Source: CALAED01 sp937891035 (lineage in GTDB: Bacteria > Actinomycetota > Actinomycetes > Streptosporangiales > Streptosporangiaceae). Taken from it: a stretch of 18,545 bases of DNA. The stretch lies in the NCBI GenBank assembly GCA_035642125.1, contig DASQSZ010000466.1, positions 1-18,545 on the forward strand, in the 5' to 3' direction. This document shows, one piece after another, positions 7,402 through 15,472 of this stretch. Numbering within the stretch: the first letter of the stretch is position 1; each line of letters begins with the position of its first letter. The translations under genes were made by a program, and so were the position numbers. A model generated the notes under the pieces. The model was given only the letters and a program-made list of their open reading frames with translations, did not search any database and was not told where the DNA came from.

Positions 7402-9112
7402 CCTCGGCCCTTCTGTGCGCCGGTGCAATGGGATGCGAAGCTGCGCGGCTTTTTGGATGGGCAGGGCCCAATTGGTTCCCAGGCGCATGAGGTAGTGGCG
7501 ATGACGCCGCGTTCGCCGGCCAATACGCTGAGGGTTCGCGGTTTGTCGACGTATCCGTCGAGCCATTCTCGTCCGATCCCCCGACAGGCGGTGGAACGCC
7601 GGTATGTGCGGTGCTGCGGCACGCCGTCATGCTTGAGCAGCCTGCGGATGGTGATGGCGGCGCAGCCGGGGGTGGCACCGGCTGTAATGAGCCGGCCGCC
7701 TGGGCCAGGTCCGACAGCGCCCGGCCCAGCCGCGCCACCGCGTCGGCCAGCATGCCGCCGCCCAGCCGCCCGTACCCGAGGACGAGCGCCGGCGGCGGTG
7801 ACCCGGCCGACCACAGCCCGGCTGCGCCCTCGACGGCGACCCCGCGCCGCGCCGCCGCATCTACGGCGTCCTGCTCCACGTACCCGGGCGGCAACTCGAC
7901 GTACAGGTGCAGGCCCGCCGACACCCCGCGCACCCGCACCCCCGGCAGGTGCTCGTGCAGCGACGCGGCCAGCAGGTCGCGCCGGGTCCGGTAGCGGCGG
8001 CGCACGGCGCGCAGGTGCCGGTCATAGGCGCCGGACTCGATGAGGTGGGCGAGGACGTGTTGGTCGATCACCGGGCCGCCGAGATCGGTGTAGGCCCGAT
8101 AGTCCCGCACCCGTTCGGCCAGCGCGGCCGGCGCGACCAGCCAACCGAGACGCAACCCGGGCGCCAGCGCTTTGCTCACCGAGCCGGCCAGGATGACCCG
8201 GTCCGGATCGATGCCCTGCAGACAGCCGATGGGGTCGCGGTCGTAGCGGAACTCGGCGTCATAGTCGTCTTCGATCACGAGCCCGTCCACGTCGCGGGCC
8301 CAGCCGATGAGCGCGGAGCGCCGGTGCGGCGCCAGCACGACTCCCGTCGGGTACTGGTGGGCGGGGGTGACCAGCACCACCCTGGCCTTGGTCTTGGCCA
8401 GGGCCGCGACGTCGATGCCGTCGGCGTCCACCGGGACGGGCACGAGGTCGACTCCGGCGCCGCGCAGCAGCGGCAACTGGCGCGCGCTGGCCGGGTCCTC
8501 GACGGCGAGCACGCGATGCCCGTCCTCGGCGAGCAGCCTGACCACGATCGCGAGGCCGTGCGCGACGCCGCCCGTCACGACGATCTGGTCCGGCGGCGCG
8601 TTGGCCGCCCGTACCCTGCCGAGATACCCGGCCAGCTCCGTGCGCAGCGCGATCACCCCGGCCGGGTCGGGATAGGTCAGCTCGTCGTTCGGCAGCGTAC
8701 GCAGTACGTGCCGGGCCGCGGCGAGCCATCGATCTCGCGGGAACGCCGAGAGGTCCGGCACCCCCGGGCGCAGGTCGTAGGGCAGGTCGGGGCCGGCCGC
8801 CGGCCGGCGCGGCCGGTCCGCCGGCGGCGGGCGATCGGGTGTGGCCAGCGGCGCCACTCTGGTGCCCTCGCCGCGGTGGGCGACCAGGAAACCTTCGGCG
8901 ATGAGCTGCTCGTACGCGGTGACGACGACGCCACGGGACACGATGAGCTCCTGTGCGAGGTCGCGGCTGGAGGGCAACCTCGTACCGGCGACCAGCCGCC
9001 CGGCCCGGATGGCCGCGCGCAACTCAGCGGCGATCTGGTCGGAAAGTCGACCCGCCGTCCGATCGAAGTGGAGATGGAGGTCGGTCATATTTTTGTGTTC
9101 ATCAGCCCCCAT
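7391..9112 (-). CDS. MocR/PdxR-type GntR regulator with aminotransferase-like domain and abnormal C-terminal tail
   Basis: A 573-residue ORF. Residues about 10-88 form a GntR winged helix (RLSDQIAAELRAAIRAGRL, LPSSRDLAQEL, VVTAYEQLIAEGFL). Residues about 115-473 form a fold-type I aminotransferase domain (TYPDPAGVIALRTELAGYL, VIEDDYDAEFRYDR) with the PLP lysine K314 in SVSKALAPGLRLGW. This is the MocR architecture, in which the PLP domain senses a ligand. Normal members stop at about 460-490 residues. Here everything after about residue 473 is a Pro/Ser-rich tail of about 100 residues read out of frame through a decayed HTH gene, so the native stop seems lost. The ATG at 9112 is followed by an alternative at 9088 (MTDLHLHF). 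The gene is divergent from the fumarases, which suggests but does not show regulation of them. Its 3' end overlaps the last bases of the SSI gene by 11 bases. Confidence 0.87.
   Translation of the reverse strand: MGADEHKNMTDLHLHFDRTAGRLSDQIAAELRAAIRAGRLVAGTRLPSSRDLAQELIVSRGVVVTAYEQLIAEGFLVAHRGEGTRVAPLATPDRPPPADRPRRPAAGPDLPYDLRPGVPDLSAFPRDRWLAAARHVLRTLPNDELTYPDPAGVIALRTELAGYLGRVRAANAPPDQIVVTGGVAHGLAIVVRLLAEDGHRVLAVEDPASARQLPLLRGAGVDLVPVPVDADGIDVAALAKTKARVVLVTPAHQYPTGVVLAPHRRSALIGWARDVDGLVIEDDYDAEFRYDRDPIGCLQGIDPDRVILAGSVSKALAPGLRLGWLVAPAALAERVRDYRAYTDLGGPVIDQHVLAHLIESGAYDRHLRAVRRRYRTRRDLLAASLHEHLPGVRVRGVSAGLHLYVELPPGYVEQDAVDAAARRGVAVEGAAGLWSAGSPPPALVLGYGRLGGGMLADAVARLGRALSDLAQAAGSLQPVPPPAAPPSPSAGCSSMTACRSTAHTGVPPPVGGSDENGSTDTSTNREPSAYWPANAASSPLPHAPGNQLGPAHPKSRAASHPIAPAHRRAEVRS
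7420..7695 (-). pseudogene. Remnant of a helix-turn-helix protein gene
   Basis: In a different minus frame from the MocR gene, about 7695-7480 encodes an HTH-like stretch: ITIRRLLKHDGVPQHRTYRR, then GIGREWLDGYVDKPRTLSVL, then GERGVIATT. The apparent continuation (NWALPIQKAAQLRIPLH) lies in another frame over about 7478-7425, so at least one frameshift separates the parts. The pattern of one HTH repeat, then REWL.GYVD..RTL..LA.E.GV, then a basic wing recalls short DNA-binding proteins common in actinobacterial accessory regions. No start or full gene is left. It is fused to the MocR 3' end. Confidence 0.5.
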
Positions 9113-9125
9113 GCCCCCCTCGTTT

Positions 9126-9151
9126 GGTGAACTTACCAGTAAGCGATCACC
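9126..9151. promoter_or_regulatory. Nested inverted repeats between the MocR and fumarase genes
   Basis: GGTGA (9126-9130) and TCACC (9147-9151) flank the inner palindrome CTTACCAGTAAG (9132-9143). The element lies 14 bases upstream of the MocR start and about 140 upstream of the class I fumarase. Position and symmetry suit an operator, plausibly for MocR itself. A TTTGGT hexamer also occurs at about 9123-9128 and again near 9164-9169 as a direct repeat, another feature common at MocR targets. Confidence 0.4.
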
Positions 9152-9291
9152 AGCAAAGCACCATTTGGTCGCCGATCTGGCGATGTGATCGGCCCCGCAC
9201 GTCGAACCACCTATGTCCCCTCACGACCGGAGGGTGCGGAGGGTCTCTAGCATTGGTTGTCCCAGCCGGATCGTCGTCCGAGGATGGCAGC

Positions 9292-10935
<1,644 letters not shown>

Positions 10936-10963
10936 GCGCGGGCGCCTCGGGCCGGGACGGCGG

Positions 10964-10977
10964 GCCACGTCCGTGGC
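10964..10977 (+). promoter_or_regulatory. Small hairpin between the two fumarase genes
   Basis: GCCAC-gtcc-GTGGC forms a 5-bp stem (six if the loop is shrunk) in the 68-base spacer, 12 bases before the ribosome site of the second gene. It could be a processing or attenuation element that sets the ratio of the two enzymes. There is no T-run. Confidence 0.3.
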
Positions 10978-11003
10978 AGGCTGGGCTGTGGGAGGTGTCT
11001 TCG

Positions 11004-12407
11004 ATGACCGAGCAGAGCCATTTCCGCATCGAACACGACTCCATGGGCGAGGTGCGAGTCCCGGCGGCGGCCAAGTGGCGGGCGCAGACCCAGCGGGCGG
11101 TGGAGAACTTCCCGATCTCCGGGCGCACCCTCGACCGCGAGCACATCGCCGCGCTCGGCCACATCAAGGCGGCCGCCGCCAAGGTCAACGCCGATCTCGG
11201 CGTGCTCGACGCGGACATGGCCGCGGCCATCGCCGACGCTGCCCAGGAGGTCGCCGACGGTCGCTGGGACGACCACTTCCCGATCGACGTCTTCCAGACC
11301 GGCTCGGGCACCTCGTCGAACATGAACGCCAACGAGGTCATCGCGACGCTCGCCACCGAGCGCCTTCGCCGTGCCGTGCACCCGAACGACCACGTCAACG
11401 CCTCGCAGTCGTCTAACGACGTGTTTCCGTCCTCGATCCACATCGCGGCCACCGGGGCCGTACGCGACGGCCTGATCCCGGCGTTGCGGCATCTGGAGGG
11501 CGTGCTCAACAGCAAGGCCGTGGCCTTCGCGACGGTCGTCAAGTCGGGGCGTACGCATCTGATGGACGCGACGCCGGTCACCCTCGGGCAGGAGTTCGGC
11601 GGGTACGCGGCCCAGATCAAGCTGGGGGTCGAGCGACTGCTGTCCGTGCTGCCCAGGCTCGCCGAACTGCCACTCGGCGGAACGGCGGTCGGCACCGGCA
11701 TCAACGCTCCGCCCGGATTCGCCGAACGAGTGATCAGCGAGGTGGCCAGGGTGACGGGGCTGCCGCTCACCGAGGCGCGCAACCACTTCGAGGCGCAAGG
11801 TGCCCGCGACGCCCTCGTCGAGACGAGCGGTGCCCTGCGAACCGTCGCGATCAGCCTCAACAAGATCGCCAACGACCTGCGGCTGATGGGGTCGGGACCA
11901 CAGACGGGGCTGGCCGAGATCCGGCTGCCCGACCTGCAGCCGGGCTCGTCGATCATGCCGGGCAAGGTCAACCCGGTCATCCCCGAGGCGGTCTGCATGG
12001 TCGTCGCGCAGATCATCGGCAATGACGCGGCCATCGCGTTCGGCGGCGCGGCCGGCAACTTCGAACTCAATGTGATGCTGCCGATGCTGGGCCGCAACAT
12101 CCTGGAATCGATCCGGCTGCTGACGAACGTGTCCCGGCTGTTCGCCGACCGGTGCGTCGAAGGCGTCGAGGCCGACGTCGACCGTTGCCTCACCTACGCC
12201 GAGTCGTCGCCGTCGATCGCGACGCCACTGGGCCGCCATCTCGGCTACGAAGCGGCCGCCGCCGTGGTCAAGCAGGCCCTGGCGGAGCGCAGGACGATCC
12301 GTGAGGTCGTGTTGGAACGCGGCCACGTCGAGGACGGCACGCTCACGCTCGAACAACTCGACGCCGCGCTCGACGTGCTCGGCATGACCGGATCGGCGGC
12401 CCGCTGA
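11004..12407 (+). CDS. fumC: Class II fumarate hydratase
   Basis: A 467-residue member of the fumarase/aspartase superfamily, oxygen-stable and cluster-free. The signature loop GSSIMPGKVNP lies at about 314-324 with the catalytic serine at 315 or 316. The SGRTHLMDATP block carries H185, the partner of the catalytic His in this family. QTGSGTSSNMNANEVI near 100 and NASQSSNDVFPSS near 132-144 are substrate-site blocks that distinguish fumarase from argininosuccinate lyase. The ATG at 11004 has a strong GGGAGGTG ribosome site. It follows the class I fumarase on the same strand and performs the same reaction, so the pair looks like a backup arrangement across iron or oxygen conditions. Some FumC-like proteins act on other dicarboxylates, but the motifs favour fumarase. 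Confidence 0.95.
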   Translation: MTEQSHFRIEHDSMGEVRVPAAAKWRAQTQRAVENFPISGRTLDREHIAALGHIKAAAAKVNADLGVLDADMAAAIADAAQEVADGRWDDHFPIDVFQTGSGTSSNMNANEVIATLATERLRRAVHPNDHVNASQSSNDVFPSSIHIAATGAVRDGLIPALRHLEGVLNSKAVAFATVVKSGRTHLMDATPVTLGQEFGGYAAQIKLGVERLLSVLPRLAELPLGGTAVGTGINAPPGFAERVISEVARVTGLPLTEARNHFEAQGARDALVETSGALRTVAISLNKIANDLRLMGSGPQTGLAEIRLPDLQPGSSIMPGKVNPVIPEAVCMVVAQIIGNDAAIAFGGAAGNFELNVMLPMLGRNILESIRLLTNVSRLFADRCVEGVEADVDRCLTYAESSPSIATPLGRHLGYEAAAAVVKQALAERRTIREVVLERGHVEDGTLTLEQLDAALDVLGMTGSAAR

Positions 12408-12426
12408 TCGCTATTGTTCCTGGCGC

Positions 12427-12467
12427 CCGCGTGGTCACGCCCGGCGGACCGGCGCGTGACCACGCGG
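12427..12467. terminator. Strong hairpin between fumC and the convergent wall-hydrolase gene
   Basis: A perfect 13-bp inverted repeat, CGCGTGGTCACGC (12428-12440) and GCGTGACCACGCG (12454-12466), extended by one more C-G pair, encloses a loop that itself contains two CCGG blocks. It starts 20 bases after the fumC stop and lies 34 bases beyond the stop of the minus-strand gene, so it suits bidirectional termination. No U-run follows, as is common in high-GC Actinobacteria. Confidence 0.7.
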
Positions 12468-12500
12468 TGCATACGAGCCATTTAGCACCATTAATACCAG

Positions 12501-13055
12501 TTAGTACCAGCCGGTGGCCCTGGCATGTCGCCACGCGCGGCACGGGCTGCCGTATTGGTGTTTGATATATCCAAGCCCCCATCTGATCTGAGTGCGCGGA
12601 TTCGTGCGCCAGTCACGGCCCGCGCTGCGCATTTTCCCGCCCGGCACCGCCTGTGGAATTCCGTACGCCCCGGAATACCTGTTGCGGGCCCGGTGGTTCC
12701 AGCCGCTCTCCCGCGTCCAGAGCCGGTTCAGACAGTTGAAATGCCGGTGTGACCAGCCGCCGCGCGCCACCATGCCGGCCGCCCGCAGTTTGGTCCGGTG
12801 CATCCGACCGGCTTGCCCATAGTGCCGATGCTGCCGATGCCGGACGCGTATCCGTTTGGATGTCTTCGTTGCCCGTTTGTCGTGGTCGTGTATTTGGATC
12901 CTCGAAGCCTGCTTCGAGGCGACCGCCTGTGCGGGCATTTCCCCCATGAGCCCGGCCGCGAGAAACGACGCGGTCACGACCGCGATGGTCGTGCCGACCG
13001 CGCCGCAGCCGCGAGGCGGCCGAACGCCGAAGCCGATGTGCCGATGTCGAGTCAA
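12501..13055 (-). CDS. Secreted lytic-transglycosylase-like wall hydrolase (paralogue 1)
   Basis: A 184-residue protein from a TTG at 13055, chosen because GGAAGGA lies five bases upstream and the N-terminus becomes a clean signal peptide (VGTTIAVVTASFLAAGLM, probable cleavage after AQAVA at 46). An ATG at 13106 would add 17 residues without a visible ribosome site. A basic His/Arg-rich linker (about 48-100) may bind anionic wall polymers. The C-terminal domain (about 105-184) is the SLT-like domain of actinobacterial small hydrolases: the candidate catalytic E116 in TRESGWN, then SGAYGIPQAVPG, TQIRWGLGYIKHQYG and a terminal GWY. C108 and C172 probably form a disulfide. It should cleave or remodel peptidoglycan outside the membrane. 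A second gene of the same family lies just upstream. Confidence 0.85.
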   Translation of the reverse strand: MTRHRHIGFGVRPPRGCGAVGTTIAVVTASFLAAGLMGEMPAQAVASKQASRIQIHDHDKRATKTSKRIRVRHRQHRHYGQAGRMHRTKLRAAGMVARGGWSHRHFNCLNRLWTRESGWNHRARNRYSGAYGIPQAVPGGKMRSAGRDWRTNPRTQIRWGLGYIKHQYGSPCRAWRHARATGWY

Positions 13056-13379
13056 GATAATCCTTCCGCCGGCCGCCGCGCCGGTCGCGCGGTCGAGCGT
13101 TCTCATCCCGGCGGGTGCGTCCCCGCGGACGACCGGGCACCGCCACGCGGCGCGACGGGTGTCGCCGGGCCGCCGAACGCCGCCCGCGGCGGGGCGGCAT
13201 TCTGTAGTACTCGTCCACGATTGCGGTGATGTACGAGCTTTCCGGGATGCCGATGGCGAACCACACCGCGTTCGCCTGTGTTGCTGACACGCCGGCTAGC
13301 GTTTCCAGATCGGCGCGCCGACTCAGCCTTTCGCGGCGATCAATGACATGCGTTTGCCGATCGATGGCGGTCATGAAAG
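13056..13379 (-). other. Long leader or intergenic region of wall-hydrolase paralogue 1
   Basis: About 320 bases between a terminator and the TTG start. Two stable hairpins stand out on the minus strand: GGCGAAC-8 nt-GTTCGCC (13255-13276) and GCCGCCC-6 nt-GGGCGGC (13179-13198). An open frame from the ATG at 13374 reads MTAIDRQTHVIDRRERLSRR and continues through IGIPESSYITAIVDEYYRM, but it starts inside the terminator's T-rich flank, has no ribosome site and overlaps the downstream gene in another frame. I consider it unproven. No known riboswitch class was recognised. Confidence 0.35.
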
Positions 13380-13408
13380 AAAGAGGGCGGCCAATGGCCG
13401 CCCTCTTT
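13380..13408. terminator. Intrinsic terminator after wall-hydrolase paralogue 2
   Basis: AAAGAGGGCGGCC (13380-13392), loop AAT, then GGCCGCCCTCTTT (13396-13408): a perfect 13-bp stem with a 3-base loop. The A/T ends give a U-rich 3' flank in both directions. It lies about 88 bases after the stop of the minus-strand gene at 13496, separating the two paralogues into distinct transcripts. Confidence 0.9.
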
Positions 13409-13495
13409 TATCGCTTTTAATATGCGGACGCGGTCCCGGAAGCCCCGCGCTGGCGTGAAATGCCCGCCACGCGACGGTTCGGGGCTTAGCCTCCT

Positions 13496-14335
13496 TTAGT
13501 ACCAACCGGCGGACAGGAAGTGGCTCCACGCGGCACATGGCCCGCCGTACCTGCCCTTGATGTATCCAAGGCCCCACTCGATCTGAGTGGAAGCGCTGTT
13601 GAGCCAATCCGAACCGGCGCTCGCCATCTTCGAGCCTGGATTCGCCTGTGGAATGCCGTACGGGCCGCTCGGGCTGCCGGCGTGCACATTCCAATGGCTC
13701 TCGTGGTTCCACAGCTCGACCAGGCAGCCGAACTGGGTATCGGGGTTGAACCCAAATTTCGGCAGCATGGCCTTGGCGATGCGCTGCGCCTCACCGGCCG
13801 GTACGGGATTGCCCGCGGGCGCGGCCGCGACCCGCGGATCCGTCGTTTTCTTCGGTTCCGGGGGCGGCGTCCCCCGCACCGCGAGCACGGGCCGCTTGGC
13901 GGCGTCCCGCCGGGCCGCACGGGCCGCACGGTCGGCCAGCATCCTGCGGGTTTGCGCCTCGCTCGGTCCCCGCATCGCGTCGGCCAGTTGCGGGGCGGCC
14001 CGCGCCGGGGCCACCGTTCCGATCTCGCCGCTGTCGTCGGAGCCGGTCAGCGCGAACGCCGCCCCACCGCCGGCGAGCACGGTGACCGCGGCGGCGGCCG
14101 CGATGAGGCTCGTCTTTCGGCCGGGCCGCCGCCGACCGGGTTCGGCGCCGCCGACCTGGCGCGTCTTGGCGGCGGGCCGCTCATCCAACGGCTCCGGTGG
14201 CCCCGGCGGCACCGGGGGCGGCGGGCCACCCGCCACCTTCACATCGGGGTGGACGGCACCAGGCCCGATGGTCAGGACATCCGCTTCGTCTTGTCGATCG
14301 TCTTGCTGAGGTGACCCGTACGAGCCTCCGTCCAA
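13496..14335 (-). CDS. Membrane-anchored lytic-transglycosylase-like wall hydrolase (paralogue 2)
   Basis: A 279-residue protein from a TTG at 14335, preceded by GGAAGGA with a six-base spacer, the same start pattern as its neighbour; an ATG at 14488 is the longer alternative. The N-terminal 73 residues are cytoplasmic and proline-rich (GGPPPPVPPGPPEP, 36-49), followed by basic RRRPGRK and one membrane span (about 75-98, SLIAAAAAVTVLAGGGAAF). An Ala/Arg-rich stalk leads to the SLT-like domain (about 180-279): candidate catalytic E212 in NHESHWN, SGPYGIPQANPG, TQIEWGLGYIKGRYG and a terminal GWY, with C204 and C267 as a likely disulfide. The domain lies outside the membrane and probably trims peptidoglycan. 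Expression may be controlled by the long structured leader and CRP-like site upstream. Confidence 0.85.
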   Translation of the reverse strand: MDGGSYGSPQQDDRQDEADVLTIGPGAVHPDVKVAGGPPPPVPPGPPEPLDERPAAKTRQVGGAEPGRRRPGRKTSLIAAAAAVTVLAGGGAAFALTGSDDSGEIGTVAPARAAPQLADAMRGPSEAQTRRMLADRAARAARRDAAKRPVLAVRGTPPPEPKKTTDPRVAAAPAGNPVPAGEAQRIAKAMLPKFGFNPDTQFGCLVELWNHESHWNVHAGSPSGPYGIPQANPGSKMASAGSDWLNSASTQIEWGLGYIKGRYGGPCAAWSHFLSAGWY

Positions 14336-14358
14336 GACGGTCCTTCCGACGGTCGCCC

Positions 14359-14373
14359 GCGCACCGGGTGCGC
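14359..14373 (-). promoter_or_regulatory. GCGCACC/GGTGCGC hairpin near the wall-hydrolase start
   Basis: Two 7-base arms separated by one base form a palindrome about 24 bases upstream of the TTG start and close to its GGAAGGA site. If the leader upstream is a sensor, this hairpin could belong to its expression platform. That is inference from position. Confidence 0.3.
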
Positions 14374-14488
14374 GCACGAAAGCCTCACCCCCAGCGTGGA
14401 GGCGCGCCAGCTGGCTGACGGCGGCCACGCCCACGGCGTGCCGACGCGGTCCGGACGGATGAGCGGGGAGGTACGGACCACCGTGCAC

Positions 14489-14628
14489 GGGAGGTGCTTA
14501 CGACGCTCAACCCTGCTTAGCCCCAGGGGTGGCTCGCAACCGAAACGCCACGATCGGCCTCATCTGCCACGCTGGCCACGTGGGTCCTCCATGGCGAAAA
14601 CCTCCCTAAGAGCTGTGGTTTTTCGCCA
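14489..14628 (-). ncRNA. Candidate structured 5' leader (possible riboswitch) of the wall-hydrolase gene
   Basis: Two stems share sequence and cannot form together. One pairs TGGCGAAAAACC (14628-14617) with GGTTTTCGCCA (14602-14592), with one bulged A. The other pairs GGGAGGT (14606-14600) with ACCTCCC (14495-14489), closing a domain of about 100 bases that contains GGAGGACCCA, a GTGGC/GCCAC stem and GGGGCTAAG. The mutually exclusive pairing and the long leader (over 250 bases before the TTG start) are what a regulatory RNA would show. Family knowledge: c-di-AMP (ydaO) riboswitches often precede actinobacterial wall-hydrolase genes. I cannot match the conserved ydaO blocks, so the class is open. 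Confidence 0.35.
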
Positions 14629-14642
14629 GATCACCCGCTGCC

Positions 14643-14658
14643 TGTGACGTTGGTCACG
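14643..14658. promoter_or_regulatory. CRP-like binding site upstream of the wall-hydrolase leader
   Basis: TGTGA-CGTTGG-TCACG matches the cAMP-receptor-protein consensus TGTGA-N6-TCACA at nine of ten defined positions. It lies 15 bases upstream of the first leader stem, between the HAD gene and paralogue 2. Established knowledge: CRP homologues control rpfA-type wall-hydrolase genes in Mycobacterium and Streptomyces, so the context fits. It is a sequence match only. Confidence 0.45.
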
Positions 14659-14719
14659 AGACCGCAAAAAGAATTCGATCAACTGCGGATTGTCATGGTT
14701 TTCATGACTCGGGGCAAGA

Positions 14720-15379
14720 TCACGCTGACGCCAGGTCCTGGGCGAGCCCCACGGCCGCCGGCAGTTCGGCCATGCGATCGACCACGGCATCGGCGCCGGC
14801 GAGCCGCTCGGCGGGCGTCAGCCCGGCGTAGCCGATGACCGTCATCCGGGCCGCCTTGGCCGCCGTCACCCCGTGTGGGCTGTCCTCGACGACCAGGCAC
14901 CGCTCCGGCTCGGCCCCCATGCGCTCCGCCGCGTACAGGAACAGGTCAGGGTGCGGCTTGCCCCGCGCCACCTCGTCGGCGCTGAAGATCCGGCCGTCGA
15001 ACCGGGCGAGCAGGCCCACCGCCGCCAGCGCCGTCTCGATGCGCTCGCGCGTGCCACTGGACGCGACGCACGTGGCGAGGTGATCGACCGCGTCGAGCGC
15101 GGCCACCACGCCGGCGACGACGGTAAGCTCGGCGCGCATCCGGGCGAACAGCCGCTCGTGATAACGATCCTCGAAATCCGCCGGCAGCGGCCGGCCGAGC
15201 CGCGGCTCGACGGTCTGCCGCACCAGCCGGAGCGTGCCGCCGAGATAGTCGCGTACGGACTCCTCGTACGTCGTGGGATGCCCACACTCGGTGAGCAGCT
15301 CGGCGAGCACGCCATTGGCGATCGGCTCGCTGTCGACGAGTACGCCGTCGTTGTCCAGGATCAGCAAATCGAAGCGCAC
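14720..15379 (-). CDS. HAD-superfamily hydrolase, beta-phosphoglucomutase/phosphatase type
   Basis: A 219-residue cytoplasmic HAD subfamily IA protein. Motif I is LDNDGVLVD with nucleophile D9 and acid/base D11, motif II is SSGT at 107-110, motif III is K141 in GKPHPD and motif IV is VVEDSPHG with E165 and D166. A helical cap occupies about 16-85. This set fits a sugar-phosphate phosphatase or phosphomutase (YcjU or GPP-like); the substrate cannot be told. The start is a GTG at 15379 with only a weak GGTAGGG upstream. It stands between the PhoH gene and the wall-hydrolase leader on the same strand and has no obvious functional link to them. Confidence 0.9.
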   Translation of the reverse strand: MRFDLLILDNDGVLVDSEPIANGVLAELLTECGHPTTYEESVRDYLGGTLRLVRQTVEPRLGRPLPADFEDRYHERLFARMRAELTVVAGVVAALDAVDHLATCVASSGTRERIETALAAVGLLARFDGRIFSADEVARGKPHPDLFLYAAERMGAEPERCLVVEDSPHGVTAAKAARMTVIGYAGLTPAERLAGADAVVDRMAELPAAVGLAQDLASA

Positions 15380-15472
15380 GCCAGCGACCCTACCCGCGGC
15401 CCACCTCAGCTCCGGCCGCGGGCGCGGGCCGCCATGGCACCAGGGATACGGCGCCGGGCGTACGGCTGACGG

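Noticed and set aside
7907..9130. Open plus-strand frame of 407 codons opposite the MocR gene
   Set aside because: An antisense shadow; no domain-like sequence, while the minus strand has complete GntR and PLP motifs.
13179..13374. Possible small gene reading MTAIDRQTHVIDRRERLSRR
   Set aside because: The start lies in the terminator flank with no ribosome site; the frame continues into Arg-rich nonsense overlapping the wall-hydrolase gene.
14489..14640. Firm call of a ydaO (c-di-AMP) riboswitch
   Set aside because: Gene context fits, but blocks such as GGGGTGAA and CCGTCAGCTAACC are not present in recognisable form; kept only as a structured leader.
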